A program made the translations under genes and the position numbers. This document shows, one piece after another, positions 45,903-54,021 of a stretch of DNA of 64,000 nucleotides. Each line of letters opens with the position of its first letter. Position 1 is the stretch's first letter. The stretch spans positions 22,410-86,409 of the forward strand of contig JAGAPD010000019.1 of the NCBI GenBank assembly GCA_017623435.1. Reading direction: 5' to 3'. Source of the stretch: Clostridia bacterium (GTDB lineage Bacteria > Bacillota > Clostridia > Christensenellales > Pumilibacteraceae). The notes beneath the pieces are model-generated. The model had not been told where the DNA came from. It ran no database searches and saw only the letters and a program-made list of their open reading frames with translations.

Positions 45903-47258
45903 CTAATTTTTATAAACCATATTGCGGATATCGTCTACTTTTGCTTTGATTCTGTCGTCCTTTGCGATAAGACCTGCTACCTTGCTCTTTGCGTGAATGA
46001 TGGTCGTGTGGTCGCGTCCGCCCATAATAGTGCCGATGGAAGTAAGGGGAAGGGGCAAAAGCTCGGCGATAAGGTAAGTACAAATCATTCTTGGCTCAAC
46101 GATTTCCTTGTCGCGCTTTTTACCGAGAAGCTCTTCCTTTGTAACGCCGGGATAGAGCTTTAGCGTTGCCTCGATAATGTCCTCCGCCGTAAGCGCCTCT
46201 TCAGACGGCTTTGCGTAATCCTTAAACGCCTCGGATGCAAGCTCGACGGTAACGGGCTTGTTATAAAGCTTTGAAAGAAGAATTACTTTGTTAAGCAAGC
46301 TTTCCATTTCACGAATGTTGCTTTCACTACGCTGTGCCATAAAGTTAAGCACCTCTTCAGGCACGTTATATTTTTGCATTTGCGCTTTCTTTTGGAGTAT
46401 TGCAATTCTCGTTTCAAGCTCAGGGGGCTGAACGTCAGCGATAAGTCCCCATTCAAAACGGGTACGAAGTCTGTCCTCAATGTCGGGAATTTCCTTAGGC
46501 GGACGGTCAGATGCGAGAATAATCTGCTTTTTCGCCTGATACAAATCGTTAAACGTGTGGAAAAGCTCTTCCTGCGTTTGCTTTTTGCCCGTGATGAACT
46601 GAATATCGTCAATCATAAGCACGTCAACGGAACGATATTTTTCTCTGAAATCCACTCCGCCGTTCTTTCTGATAGACGCGACTAACTCGTTAAGGAATTT
46701 TTCGCTACTTACGTACAAAACTTTAAGATGGCGATTGTGTTTTCTTATATAGTTGCCGATTGCGTGCATAATGTGCGTTTTGCCCAAGCCCGATCCGCCG
46801 TAAATAAACAAGGGGTTGTAGTTTTCGCCCGGATCTTCGGCTACGGCGCGCGCTGCAGCAACTGCAAAGCGGTTACACTCGCCCACTACGAAGTTATCAA
46901 AGGTGTAGCGAGGATTGATAAGCATTGCGTCAAGCTTAGGCGCAGGCTCTTCGCTTTTTTCCTCTTCCTTTTCAATCATCTCCGCTAAATCTCCGCCTAT
47001 TTCTTCCACCTCTGAGGGGATAAGCAAGGTTATATCGGCAAGCAGGGGGTTAATTGAGGTAAGTATGCGCGTGATGATAGGACGAAGCGTGCGGTTAATG
47101 GTGTCACGGCTGGTTTCCGTGGGTGCAAGCAAAATAAGCTTGTCGTCCTCAACGTCAAGCGCCTCCAAAGTTTTTATCCATAAATCAAAGGCAATAGTAG
47201 TTACCTCCGTTTCAATTTTGGGTAACATCTCTTGCCACGTTTCTTTTGCTAAATTCAT
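45903..47258 (-). CDS. dnaA: chromosomal replication initiator DnaA
   Basis: 451 residues. Domain I about 1-80; a short acidic linker (EEEKSEEPAPK); domain III AAA+ with Walker A IYGGSGLGKTHIMHA (about 150-164), Walker B VLMIDDIQF (about 212) and the sensor regions; domain IV DNA-binding with signature GGRDHTTIIHAKSKV (about 415-429). It starts 1 bp after the rsmI stop. It is not next to dnaN, and the 110-bp gap downstream has no cluster of DnaA boxes, so this is not the origin region. Confidence 0.96.
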   Translation of the reverse strand: MNLAKETWQEMLPKIETEVTTIAFDLWIKTLEALDVEDDKLILLAPTETSRDTINRTLRPIITRILTSINPLLADITLLIPSEVEEIGGDLAEMIEKEEEKSEEPAPKLDAMLINPRYTFDNFVVGECNRFAVAAARAVAEDPGENYNPLFIYGGSGLGKTHIMHAIGNYIRKHNRHLKVLYVSSEKFLNELVASIRKNGGVDFREKYRSVDVLMIDDIQFITGKKQTQEELFHTFNDLYQAKKQIILASDRPPKEIPDIEDRLRTRFEWGLIADVQPPELETRIAILQKKAQMQKYNVPEEVLNFMAQRSESNIREMESLLNKVILLSKLYNKPVTVELASEAFKDYAKPSEEALTAEDIIEATLKLYPGVTKEELLGKKRDKEIVEPRMICTYLIAELLPLPLTSIGTIMGGRDHTTIIHAKSKVAGLIAKDDRIKAKVDDIRNMVYKN

Positions 47259-47259
47259 A

Positions 47260-48084
47260 CTACTCTCCTGCTCTTTCTTCTAATTTTTTCTCGTACTCGG
47301 AGTAAACTAGCGATTTCGCTACTTTCCTCTCGCTTGCAACCTTTTTAATTGCGTCCTTTTTGTCAAGTCCGCTCGCGATATAAAACTCGACGTGTTCAAC
47401 GACGCTCATTTCACAAAGCGCGCTACTTTTTTCTTTTGCTCCTTCGATAACGATAACGAATTCGCCCTTTTCGGTAAACTCGGGAATTTCACTTAGCGTG
47501 CCGTGAATAACCTCCTCGTGCATTTTGCTAATCTCACGCACGACGGCAAAGCGCCGCTCGCCCAACTGCTCGAACAAAAACTGCAGATCGCTACGGACGT
47601 TGTGAAGGGGCGAATAGAAAATAAGCGTGCAAGTCAAATCCTTAAAGCGCTCGACGTGGCGCACGCGGTCAATTTTCTTTTCAGGTAAAAATCCTACCAT
47701 ACAAAACGCCGAGGTATCCATTCCGCTCAAAACCACCGCGTTTACGAGCGCGCACGGACCGCTTACGACCGTGTATTCAAGATTTTCTTTAATAAGCTCG
47801 TCCACGAGAATTTTGCCGGGATCTGAAATAAGGGGCATACCTGCGTCGGACACGAGCGCTAAGTTTTCGCCTTTTTTAAGTCGGTCGATTACGTATCCGC
47901 ATTTTTCCCTTTCGCTAAACTTTTGATACGACACGAGGGGGCGAGCTATATCGTAATTACGAAGAAGAATTGCCGTTCGGCGCGTATCTTCGCACAAGAT
48001 CGCGTCAACGCTCTTTAGCGTTTCTACCGCGCGATAAGTTATTTCGCCCAAATTTCCTATGGGCGTTGCAACTATATACAGCAT
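47260..48084 (-). CDS. rsmI: 16S rRNA (cytidine(1402)-2'-O)-methyltransferase
   Basis: 274 residues. Tetrapyrrole-methylase fold with the RsmI opening IVATPIGNLGEITYRAVETL (3-22), LCEDTRRTAILL (about 34), SYQKFSERE (about 53), LVSDAGMPLISDPG (about 77) and YSPLHNV (about 156). Uses SAM to methylate the ribose of C1402. Shine-Dalgarno AAAGGAG. dnaA follows in the same operon. Confidence 0.93.
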   Translation of the reverse strand: MLYIVATPIGNLGEITYRAVETLKSVDAILCEDTRRTAILLRNYDIARPLVSYQKFSEREKCGYVIDRLKKGENLALVSDAGMPLISDPGKILVDELIKENLEYTVVSGPCALVNAVVLSGMDTSAFCMVGFLPEKKIDRVRHVERFKDLTCTLIFYSPLHNVRSDLQFLFEQLGERRFAVVREISKMHEEVIHGTLSEIPEFTEKGEFVIVIEGAKEKSSALCEMSVVEHVEFYIASGLDKKDAIKKVASERKVAKSLVYSEYEKKLEERAGE

Positions 48085-48111
48085 TATCTCTCCTTTTAGT
48101 CGTTATTTTGT

Positions 48112-48141
48112 AAAACGGGCGCATACGTACCCCGTCGTTTA
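48112..48141 (-). terminator. degenerate AC|GT palindrome between trmN6 and rsmI
   Basis: Halves AAAACGGGCGCATAC and GTACCCCGTCGTTTA, with several mismatches and no T run on the minus strand; it overlaps the trmN6 stop. It is unlikely to be a full terminator, so rsmI-dnaA may still be reached from the tilS promoter. Confidence 0.4.
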
Positions 48142-48837
48142 CACGATCATGTTTACGATTCGTTGTGGCAAAACGGTCATTCCTTCCGCTCCGCCGTAGG
48201 TGCATTTTAGCATAAACAGATGCGGCGGCTTGTCGTTTTGAGGGGATAGTACTTGTAAAATTTTGGGTTCAAGCCCCACGCTTTTACACTCGTGCATCAC
48301 TTCAGCAAGGCGCTGGGTTTGGTGGATAATATAAAAGCTTCCACCCGTTGAAAGCAACGCTTTTGCCGTTTGCACCACTTCTTTTAGCGTGACTCCAATC
48401 TCGTGACGAGCAAGAGCAACGCTTTCGTTTTCTTGCTTTTGTCCGCTACCTGACTTTCTATACGGGGGATTGCACACCACGATAGTCGCGCTACCCGGCG
48501 CGATAAACTGGGTAATTTTTTGCATAGGCGCGTTGATAATATCAGCATTAGTCAGCCCGTTAAGCGCGATACTGCGCTCGCTCATTTCCGCCATTTGTGG
48601 CTGAATTTCCACGCCCGTGCATCTAATATTTTTCTTACCTGCGAGCAGTATGGTAATTATGCCCGTACCGCTCCCAATGTCCACCGCCCTATCCTTGCTA
48701 CCTCCCGTTACGAAGTTAGCAAGCTCGACTGCGTCGCAACCAAAGCAAAACGCGGACGGATTTTGTATTATTTTCAGTCCGTTTACGAGCAGGTCGTCTA
48801 CTCGCTCGCCCACTTTGATTTCAACACGATCGCTCAT
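48139..48837 (-). CDS. trmN6: tRNA1(Val) (adenine(37)-N6)-methyltransferase-like protein
   Basis: 232 residues. SAM motif AVDIGSGTGIITILLAGKKN (about 49-68), adenine N6-type catalytic VCNPPYRKSGSG (about 127), and FGCDAVELANF near 32 typical of COG4123. The ATG overlaps the hpt stop as TAATG. The Firmicutes members modify A37 of tRNA or act on an undetermined RNA; specificity is inferred. Confidence 0.85.
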   Translation of the reverse strand: MSDRVEIKVGERVDDLLVNGLKIIQNPSAFCFGCDAVELANFVTGGSKDRAVDIGSGTGIITILLAGKKNIRCTGVEIQPQMAEMSERSIALNGLTNADIINAPMQKITQFIAPGSATIVVCNPPYRKSGSGQKQENESVALARHEIGVTLKEVVQTAKALLSTGGSFYIIHQTQRLAEVMHECKSVGLEPKILQVLSPQNDKPPHLFMLKCTYGGAEGMTVLPQRIVNMIV

Positions 48838-49391
48838 TAGTCGGTTACCATCTCGTAAATAGCGTTGAGGTTGCGATACTTCTGGTCGTCGTCAAGACCG
48901 TAGCCGATTATGTAGGCAGGGCGCTCGAGCGTGAACGCTACGTAGTCAACGTCAACGGGTACTTTTCTCGTCATAGGCTTGTCGAGAAGGCAAGCGATTT
49001 TAACGTCGATAGCGTTTTTGTTCTCAAAGTACTGACGAAGATAAGCAACGGTGTTGCCCGAGTCAACGATATCCTCTACGACGAGGACGTGCTTGCCCTC
49101 AACGGACTCACGCATATCCTGAATAAGCTTAATCTTGCCCGTGGTCTGCATGTTTCCGCCTACTGCAAGCGCGTTTTCGTAACTGCAAAGCGTTACGAAG
49201 TCAAAAACAACTTGATCCGAATCAATATATTTCATAAGGTCAGCAAAGAACAAAACTGCTCCGCGAAGCACGCATACGCAAACGATAGGCTTGCCGTCGT
49301 TTAAGTCCGCGGTTATCTGCGCACCAAGTTCTTTGATGCGCGCGTTGAGTTCTTCTGCGCTAAACACTACTTTACTTTTGGGTAAATTCAT
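48837..49391 (-). CDS. hpt: hypoxanthine phosphoribosyltransferase
   Basis: 184 residues, standard length. PRPP-binding motif VLVVEDIVDSGNTVAYL (about 94-110), VCVLRGAVLFFADL (about 41) and the C-terminal base-specificity loop YIIGYGLDDDQKYRNL (about 160). Salvages hypoxanthine and guanine. tilS-hpt is a conserved Firmicutes pair (usually followed by ftsH, absent here). Confidence 0.94.
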   Translation of the reverse strand: MNLPKSKVVFSAEELNARIKELGAQITADLNDGKPIVCVCVLRGAVLFFADLMKYIDSDQVVFDFVTLCSYENALAVGGNMQTTGKIKLIQDMRESVEGKHVLVVEDIVDSGNTVAYLRQYFENKNAIDVKIACLLDKPMTRKVPVDVDYVAFTLERPAYIIGYGLDDDQKYRNLNAIYEMVTD

Positions 49392-49394
49392 CTT

Positions 49395-50717
49395 TTAATC
49401 CTCCGTATATTTCAGACTGACTGCGTTTTGCGTTCCGTCCGTTAGTTTAATTTCCTCACTTATTTGCACTCCAAAAATCGCAAGCACCCTATCATTATAG
49501 CACAAAAGGGGCAATTTGTCTCTCTTTCTTTGCGGAATTTTGCTGTCAATAAGATATTCTTTTAGTTTTTTCGTGCCACTGCCAAAAGGCTTGAACACGT
49601 CGCCCTCTCGACGCGTACGAATTACGCTCCCGTCGGGAACTTTGTCTACGTCAATAATCAGCTTGCCCGGTTGAACCTTGGCGTCAGTCGGATAAACTTC
49701 GATTATTCCGTCGCCAAAGTAACTCATTCCGATCGTAAATTCGCACTCGTCCGTTAACTTTTCTTCCTGCTTTTCGCCTATAAAGAACACGATTTTGCCG
49801 TACTCTTTGACGGCGCTCAGGCTTTGACCAAGGTCAATACGCTTGCCGTTTTCGCCATCAGCCAACTTTTCAACCGCAAAAATATGCTTGCTTTCAAAGT
49901 CAGTCACTCGCCCAAGTAACGCTACCGCGCGCATGATATAACGCGAGGTAAGCGCCTTGTGAAAACCGAAAACGTCCAAGGCTAAACTAACTTCGCCGTC
50001 GCTGACCTTAATAAACTTTTCTTCGTCCATCATTGAGCGGATAAATTGCTCGTCCTCTTTGGCGTTGTCGCTCAAAGTCCTGATTGCTTGCGATAAATCG
50101 TAGCGTTCACGGATAAGCGGAATAACCGTATTTCGCAAATAGTTACGCGTGTATTTGTCCTCAAAATTGCTCTCGTCCACCACGAATCGTAAGTTTTTCG
50201 CGGTAACGTACCCTTCAATTTGTGACCTCGTAGCATTTATCAGCGGACGGATATATTGACCGTCACGCTCACTCATTCCCACGAGCCCTGACGTTCCGCA
50301 TCCTCTGAACAAATGCATAAGCACGCTTTCCACTCTGTCGTCGTCGTGATGAGCAGTCGCGATAAAATCCACTTTTCCGCTTGACAAAAGCGAACTAAAA
50401 AAGCGTTTGCGAGCAATACGCGCCTCCGTTTCTTCGCTCCTTCCGCTCTCTCTTTTCAGCGCAGGAATATCCACGCTTTCGCCTACGAATTCAAAGCCGT
50501 ACTTGTCGGCAAGCGCGCGAACGAAGTTACTGTCACGGACGGAGCTTTCACCCCGAATTCCGTGCTCGACGTTAGCAACCACCACGCTTTCTTTTTTTAG
50601 TCCGCTGACCGAAAAAAGATGAAGTAAACACACCGAGTCCATACCGCCCGAAACGGCCACTGCGACACGGTTACCACTCTTTATATAGCGATTGATAATG
50701 TCTAACGCTTGCTCCAT
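49395..50717 (-). CDS. tilS: tRNA(Ile)-lysidine synthase
   Basis: 440 residues from the ATG at 50717. A longer frame begins at a TTG that is the -35 box itself (50753), so it cannot be real. ATP-PP motif VAVSGGMDSVCLLHLF (about 21-36); substrate motifs ATAHHDDDRVESVLMHLFRG (about 121) and IRPLIN (about 155); C-terminal TilS domain with FKPFGSGTKKLKEYLIDSKI (about 385-404). Converts C34 of the AUA-reading tRNA to lysidine. The start is 6 nt after the -10, with no ribosome site. Confidence 0.93.
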   Translation of the reverse strand: MEQALDIINRYIKSGNRVAVAVSGGMDSVCLLHLFSVSGLKKESVVVANVEHGIRGESSVRDSNFVRALADKYGFEFVGESVDIPALKRESGRSEETEARIARKRFFSSLLSSGKVDFIATAHHDDDRVESVLMHLFRGCGTSGLVGMSERDGQYIRPLINATRSQIEGYVTAKNLRFVVDESNFEDKYTRNYLRNTVIPLIRERYDLSQAIRTLSDNAKEDEQFIRSMMDEEKFIKVSDGEVSLALDVFGFHKALTSRYIMRAVALLGRVTDFESKHIFAVEKLADGENGKRIDLGQSLSAVKEYGKIVFFIGEKQEEKLTDECEFTIGMSYFGDGIIEVYPTDAKVQPGKLIIDVDKVPDGSVIRTRREGDVFKPFGSGTKKLKEYLIDSKIPQRKRDKLPLLCYNDRVLAIFGVQISEEIKLTDGTQNAVSLKYTED

Positions 50718-50723
50718 TAATTT

Positions 50724-50753
50724 ATTATAATAAAAGTTATCCACATTTGTCAA
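50724..50753 (-). promoter_or_regulatory. leaderless tilS promoter with a DnaA box in its spacer
   Basis: Minus-strand TTGACA (50748-50753), 18 bp, TATAAT (50724-50729), 6 nt, ATG. The consensus DnaA box TTATCCACA occupies 50737-50745 within the spacer. The operon ends in dnaA. Confidence 0.8.
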
Positions 50754-50772
50754 GTAAACGGCAATAAAAAAG

Positions 50773-50792
50773 GCGTAAGTTATAACTTACGC
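50773..50792 (-). terminator. terminator of the cytidylate-kinase-like gene
   Basis: A perfect 20-bp palindrome, GCGTAAGTTATAACTTACGC, followed by CTTTTTT on the minus strand. Confidence 0.8.
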
Positions 50793-50816
50793 TCTTTTTC
50801 TTAACTTATTTAACTA

Positions 50817-51437
50817 TTATTTCAAGCAATCGTTTACGGTGTCCACAATAATATCAATCGCCTTTTCCACTCCTATAAATCCGCTATTTAAGCACAAATG
50901 GTAGTTTTCGCGATTACCCCACTCGCGCTCGGTATAATAATCGTAGTGGTTAGCGCGGTACTTGTCGTACTTTTTAGACTCAGATTCCGCTTTTTTGATA
51001 TCCAGCCCGTGGCGCTTTGAGATGCGCTCGGCTTTGTGCTGAAGGTCGGCGTAAATGAAGATGTTGATAACGTCGTCACGGTCCTTTAGCACGTAATCGG
51101 CACAGCGACCTACAATAACGCAGCTGCCCTTATCGGCAAGCGAGCGAATTATGTCGCAGGTTGCGATAAACAGCTTGTCGGGAAGTGACAACTGCGAGGA
51201 AGAAACGTCAGCGCCAGCATAGTATCCACCAAAAGCAATGTTGTGCAAAAACTTGCTTTTGATCTTTTGCTCAATGTCCTCGGCAAAGCTTGCTGAAAGT
51301 CCACTCTTCTCCGCTGCCAAAGCTAGAATTTCGCGGTCGTAAAAATCTATACCAAGTCGCTCTGCAACGCCCCTGCCGATATCACGGCCACCGCTACCAA
51401 ACTCACGACTTATAGTAACAATAATTTTTTTATCCAT
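50817..51437 (-). CDS. cytidylate kinase-like family protein
   Basis: 206 residues from the ATG at 51437 (SD AAAGGAGG); the longer frame to 51539 covers the promoter. N-terminal P-loop variant TISREFGSGGRDIGRGVAER (6-25) and IDFYDREIL near 30 define the Cytidylate_kin2 family; CVIVGRCADYVL is near 108 and an RISKRHG lid near 140. Probably a nucleotide kinase; the true substrate is unknown. Monocistronic. Confidence 0.85.
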   Translation of the reverse strand: MDKKIIVTISREFGSGGRDIGRGVAERLGIDFYDREILALAAEKSGLSASFAEDIEQKIKSKFLHNIAFGGYYAGADVSSSQLSLPDKLFIATCDIIRSLADKGSCVIVGRCADYVLKDRDDVINIFIYADLQHKAERISKRHGLDIKKAESESKKYDKYRANHYDYYTEREWGNRENYHLCLNSGFIGVEKAIDIIVDTVNDCLK

Positions 51438-51456
51438 ACTAGCCTCCTTTTTTATT

Positions 51457-51485
51457 ATTATAGCACGTTTTCTATATTTTGTCAA
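51457..51485 (-). promoter_or_regulatory. promoter of the cytidylate-kinase-like gene
   Basis: Minus-strand TTGACA (51480-51485), 17 bp, TATAAT (51457-51462). Confidence 0.85.
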
Positions 51486-51527
51486 TACCGACTTGAAAAA
51501 TTTAGCGTAATAAGCCTCGCAAAAAGC

Positions 51528-51557
51528 AAAACGGCGCATAACGTTATGCGCCGTTTT
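51528..51557 (-). terminator. perfect 30-bp AC|GT palindrome, terminator of alaS
   Basis: Half AAAACGGCGCATAAC meets its exact complement; 31 bp past the alaS stop. Minus-strand T-rich sequence (GCTTTTTGCG) follows. Confidence 0.8.
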
Positions 51558-51587
51558 TGAATTTCGATTATTCCAGCAGTCGTTAAA

Positions 51588-53378
51588 TTATTCCAAAACT
51601 GCCTTAATTCTTCTAACTCCTGCGGAAGAAGATTGCTCCTTTACGATACGGAAATGGCCAAGCTCACCCGTGCGTTTTGCGTGAGGTCCACCGCAAATTT
51701 CCTTTGAGAAAGTACCCATAGTATACACCTTTACTTTCTCGCCGTACTTCGCCGTGAAAAGACCAACTGCGCCCTGCGCCTTTGCCTCTTCAACCGTCAT
51801 TTCTTCGCAAGTAATTTCAACGTCAGCGGCTATTGCCTCGTTAACGAGCTTTTCAACCTCCTTCACCTCTTCGGGCGTCATAGCGCGGGGGAAGGTAAAG
51901 TCAAAACGAAGTCGCTCTTCGGTAATGTTACTACCCTTTTGGTTAGCGTTCTCGTCGTTAAGCACGATTTTGAGCGCCTTGTGCATAAGGTGCGTTGCGG
52001 TGTGAAGACGGGTGGTCGTTTCGCTGTGGTCGGCAAGTCCGCCCTTGAACTTTTGCTCAGCGCCTGCCTGACTCTTTTTACGGTGCTCCTCAAACGCCTT
52101 GTTAAAGTCGTCAACGTTAACTTTAAGTCCGTGCTCACGCGCAAGCTCGATAGTCATTTCAATGGGGAAACCGTAGGTATCGAAAAGCTTAAAGCTTGCT
52201 TTTCCGCTGATGGTATCGCCAACGAGGTAGTTGCACAATTTTTCAAATTCGCGCATACCGTTAGTGAGCGTTTTTTCAAATCTCTCTTCTTCGGCGTTGA
52301 TTTCACCGATTACTCTGTCGTGGTTTACGGCAAGCTCGGGATAAACTTCCTTGTACTCGTCAATGACCGCCTCGGCTACGACGCTAAGCTTACCCGTGGG
52401 GATATTCAAGCTCTTTGCGTAGCGTACTGCTCTACGGAGAAGACGGCGCAAAATATAACCCTGATCAACGTTGGAACAAAGCACGCCCTTTTCGTCGCCG
52501 ATAATAAATACGGAGGTACGAACGTGGTCGGCTACGATACGAATGGCTCTGGTCGCCTCCTCGCTCTCGCCGTACTTCTTGTCGCCGATGCTTTCAATCG
52601 CACCGATAATGGGCGCAAAAACGTCCGTTTCGTAAACCGACTTTTTGCCGTGGAGCGTGCAAAGCGTACGCTCAAGTCCCATACCCGTGTCAACGTTCTT
52701 TTGTTGAAGGGGCTCGTAAGTGCCCTCTGCGGTCTTATTGAACTGCATAAATACGTCATTCCAAATCTCGAGGTATTTTCCGCAGTCGCAAGCGGGCGAG
52801 CACTCGTCACAGCACTTAGGCTTACCCGTGTCGATAAACATTTCGCTGTCAGGACCGCAAGGACCGGTTATGCCGGCAGGTCCCCACCAGTTATTCTCCT
52901 TAGGAAGGAAGAAAATTCTGTCACGCGCAATGCCTTGCTCTTCCCAAAGACGTGCGCTTTCCTCGTCACGAGGGCAGTCCTCGTCACCAGCAAAAACGGA
53001 CACAGCAAGACGCTCGGGATCAAGACCGAGGTACTTGGGCGAGGTAAGAAATTCGTACGACCAAGGAATCATTTCCTTCTTAAAGTAGTCGCCCAGCGAC
53101 CAGTTGCCGAGCATTTCAAAGAAGGTACAATGACTGTTGTCGCCTACCTCGTCAATGTCGCCCGTACGCACGCACTTCTGAACGTCGGTAAGACGAGTGC
53201 CTGCGGGGTGCTTTTCGCCCAAAAGGTAGGGTACGAGGGGGTGCATTCCTGCCGTAGTGAACAAAACGGTAGGATCGTTTTCAGGGATAAGTGATGCTGA
53301 ACTTATGACCGCGTGGCCTTTTTCTGCGAAGAAGTCAAGCCACATTTTGCGAAGTTCGTTTGCGGTAATGTTTTTCAT
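51588..53378 (-). CDS. alaS: alanyl-tRNA synthetase, short form lacking the C-Ala domain
   Basis: 596 residues from the ATG at 53378 (GGAG site); bacterial AlaRS is usually about 870. Present: the class II catalytic core (TVLFTTAGMHPLVPYLLG, VRTGDIDEVGDNSHCTFFEM), the tRNA-recognition region, and the editing domain with zinc ligands TATHLMHKAL (HxxxH) and CGGPHAKRTGELGHF (CxxxH). The sequence ends right after the editing domain (AGVRRIKAVLE), so the coiled-coil dimerisation and C-Ala domain are missing. The stop is followed directly by a good terminator, so this looks like the natural end. Confidence 0.93.
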   Translation of the reverse strand: MKNITANELRKMWLDFFAEKGHAVISSASLIPENDPTVLFTTAGMHPLVPYLLGEKHPAGTRLTDVQKCVRTGDIDEVGDNSHCTFFEMLGNWSLGDYFKKEMIPWSYEFLTSPKYLGLDPERLAVSVFAGDEDCPRDEESARLWEEQGIARDRIFFLPKENNWWGPAGITGPCGPDSEMFIDTGKPKCCDECSPACDCGKYLEIWNDVFMQFNKTAEGTYEPLQQKNVDTGMGLERTLCTLHGKKSVYETDVFAPIIGAIESIGDKKYGESEEATRAIRIVADHVRTSVFIIGDEKGVLCSNVDQGYILRRLLRRAVRYAKSLNIPTGKLSVVAEAVIDEYKEVYPELAVNHDRVIGEINAEEERFEKTLTNGMREFEKLCNYLVGDTISGKASFKLFDTYGFPIEMTIELAREHGLKVNVDDFNKAFEEHRKKSQAGAEQKFKGGLADHSETTTRLHTATHLMHKALKIVLNDENANQKGSNITEERLRFDFTFPRAMTPEEVKEVEKLVNEAIAADVEITCEEMTVEEAKAQGAVGLFTAKYGEKVKVYTMGTFSKEICGGPHAKRTGELGHFRIVKEQSSSAGVRRIKAVLE

Positions 53379-53388
53379 ATTTACTCCG

Positions 53389-54021
53389 TTAATCAATGAG
53401 AATTTTTCGTATTTCGTTGCAGTCTTGCGCCGTAAAGGTGGGGTTTTCCGCGCTCATAACCTGCTCGCTGGAAAAGCCGTACAAAACTGCAATCGTGTCA
53501 AAGCCTAATCTTTTTGCCGCCTGCATATCAAAGGGGCTGTCGCCCACCATAACCACGCGGTCAGAAAGCTTTGCTTGCTCTAAAATATAGTCTTTGTCGT
53601 TAGAAATTGAACTGGGATCAGCGCCTACGATTTTATCAAAATAGTGCGCGATACCAAGATGATTTACTGCGATTTCAAGCTGGCGTTGCGGTTTTGCGCT
53701 GGCAATAGAAAGCTTGTATCCGCTCTCTTTAAGCGCGCATAGCGTCTCTTCCATTCCTTCGTACAGCTTACACATATAGACGCCGTGAGGAATATAATAT
53801 TCGCGATATAAGTCTATCGCTTTTAGCGACGCTTCTCTATCTAGCCCGATCAAGTCGCGAAAGCTACGGTAAAGCGTAGGTCCGATAAACTTACGCAAAA
53901 CTTCTTCGCCCGGCGGAATTACGCCCGTTTTTTCAAGCGCGTACCGTACGCTGGAAAGCACGCCTTCGCCCGTATCGGCAACAGTTCCGTCAAAATCAAA
54001 AATAATATTTTCGTACTTCAT
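53389..54021 (-). CDS. HAD-superfamily phosphatase, phosphoglycolate phosphatase-like
   Basis: 210 residues. Motif I IFDFDGTVADTG (7-18), motif II LSIASAKPQ (about 108), motif III near KIVGADPS and motif IV VMVGDSPFDMQAAKRLGFDT (about 154-173). The alpha-helical cap between residues 18 and 85 is subfamily I. Its ATG overlaps the glnS stop as TAATG and it sits between two tRNA synthetase genes. Substrate unknown. Confidence 0.85.
   Translation of the reverse strand: MKYENIIFDFDGTVADTGEGVLSSVRYALEKTGVIPPGEEVLRKFIGPTLYRSFRDLIGLDREASLKAIDLYREYYIPHGVYMCKLYEGMEETLCALKESGYKLSIASAKPQRQLEIAVNHLGIAHYFDKIVGADPSSISNDKDYILEQAKLSDRVVMVGDSPFDMQAAKRLGFDTIAVLYGFSSEQVMSAENPTFTAQDCNEIRKILID

Noticed and set aside
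50718..50753. N-terminal extension of TilS from a TTG at 50753
   Set aside because: That TTG is the first triplet of the TTGACA -35 box and the DnaA box and -10 follow inside the extension; it cannot be transcribed from this promoter.
51939..53294. A 451-codon open frame antisense to alaS
   Set aside because: It is fully covered by AlaRS with catalytic and editing motifs; composition is Val/Arg/Phe-rich and unlike a folded protein.
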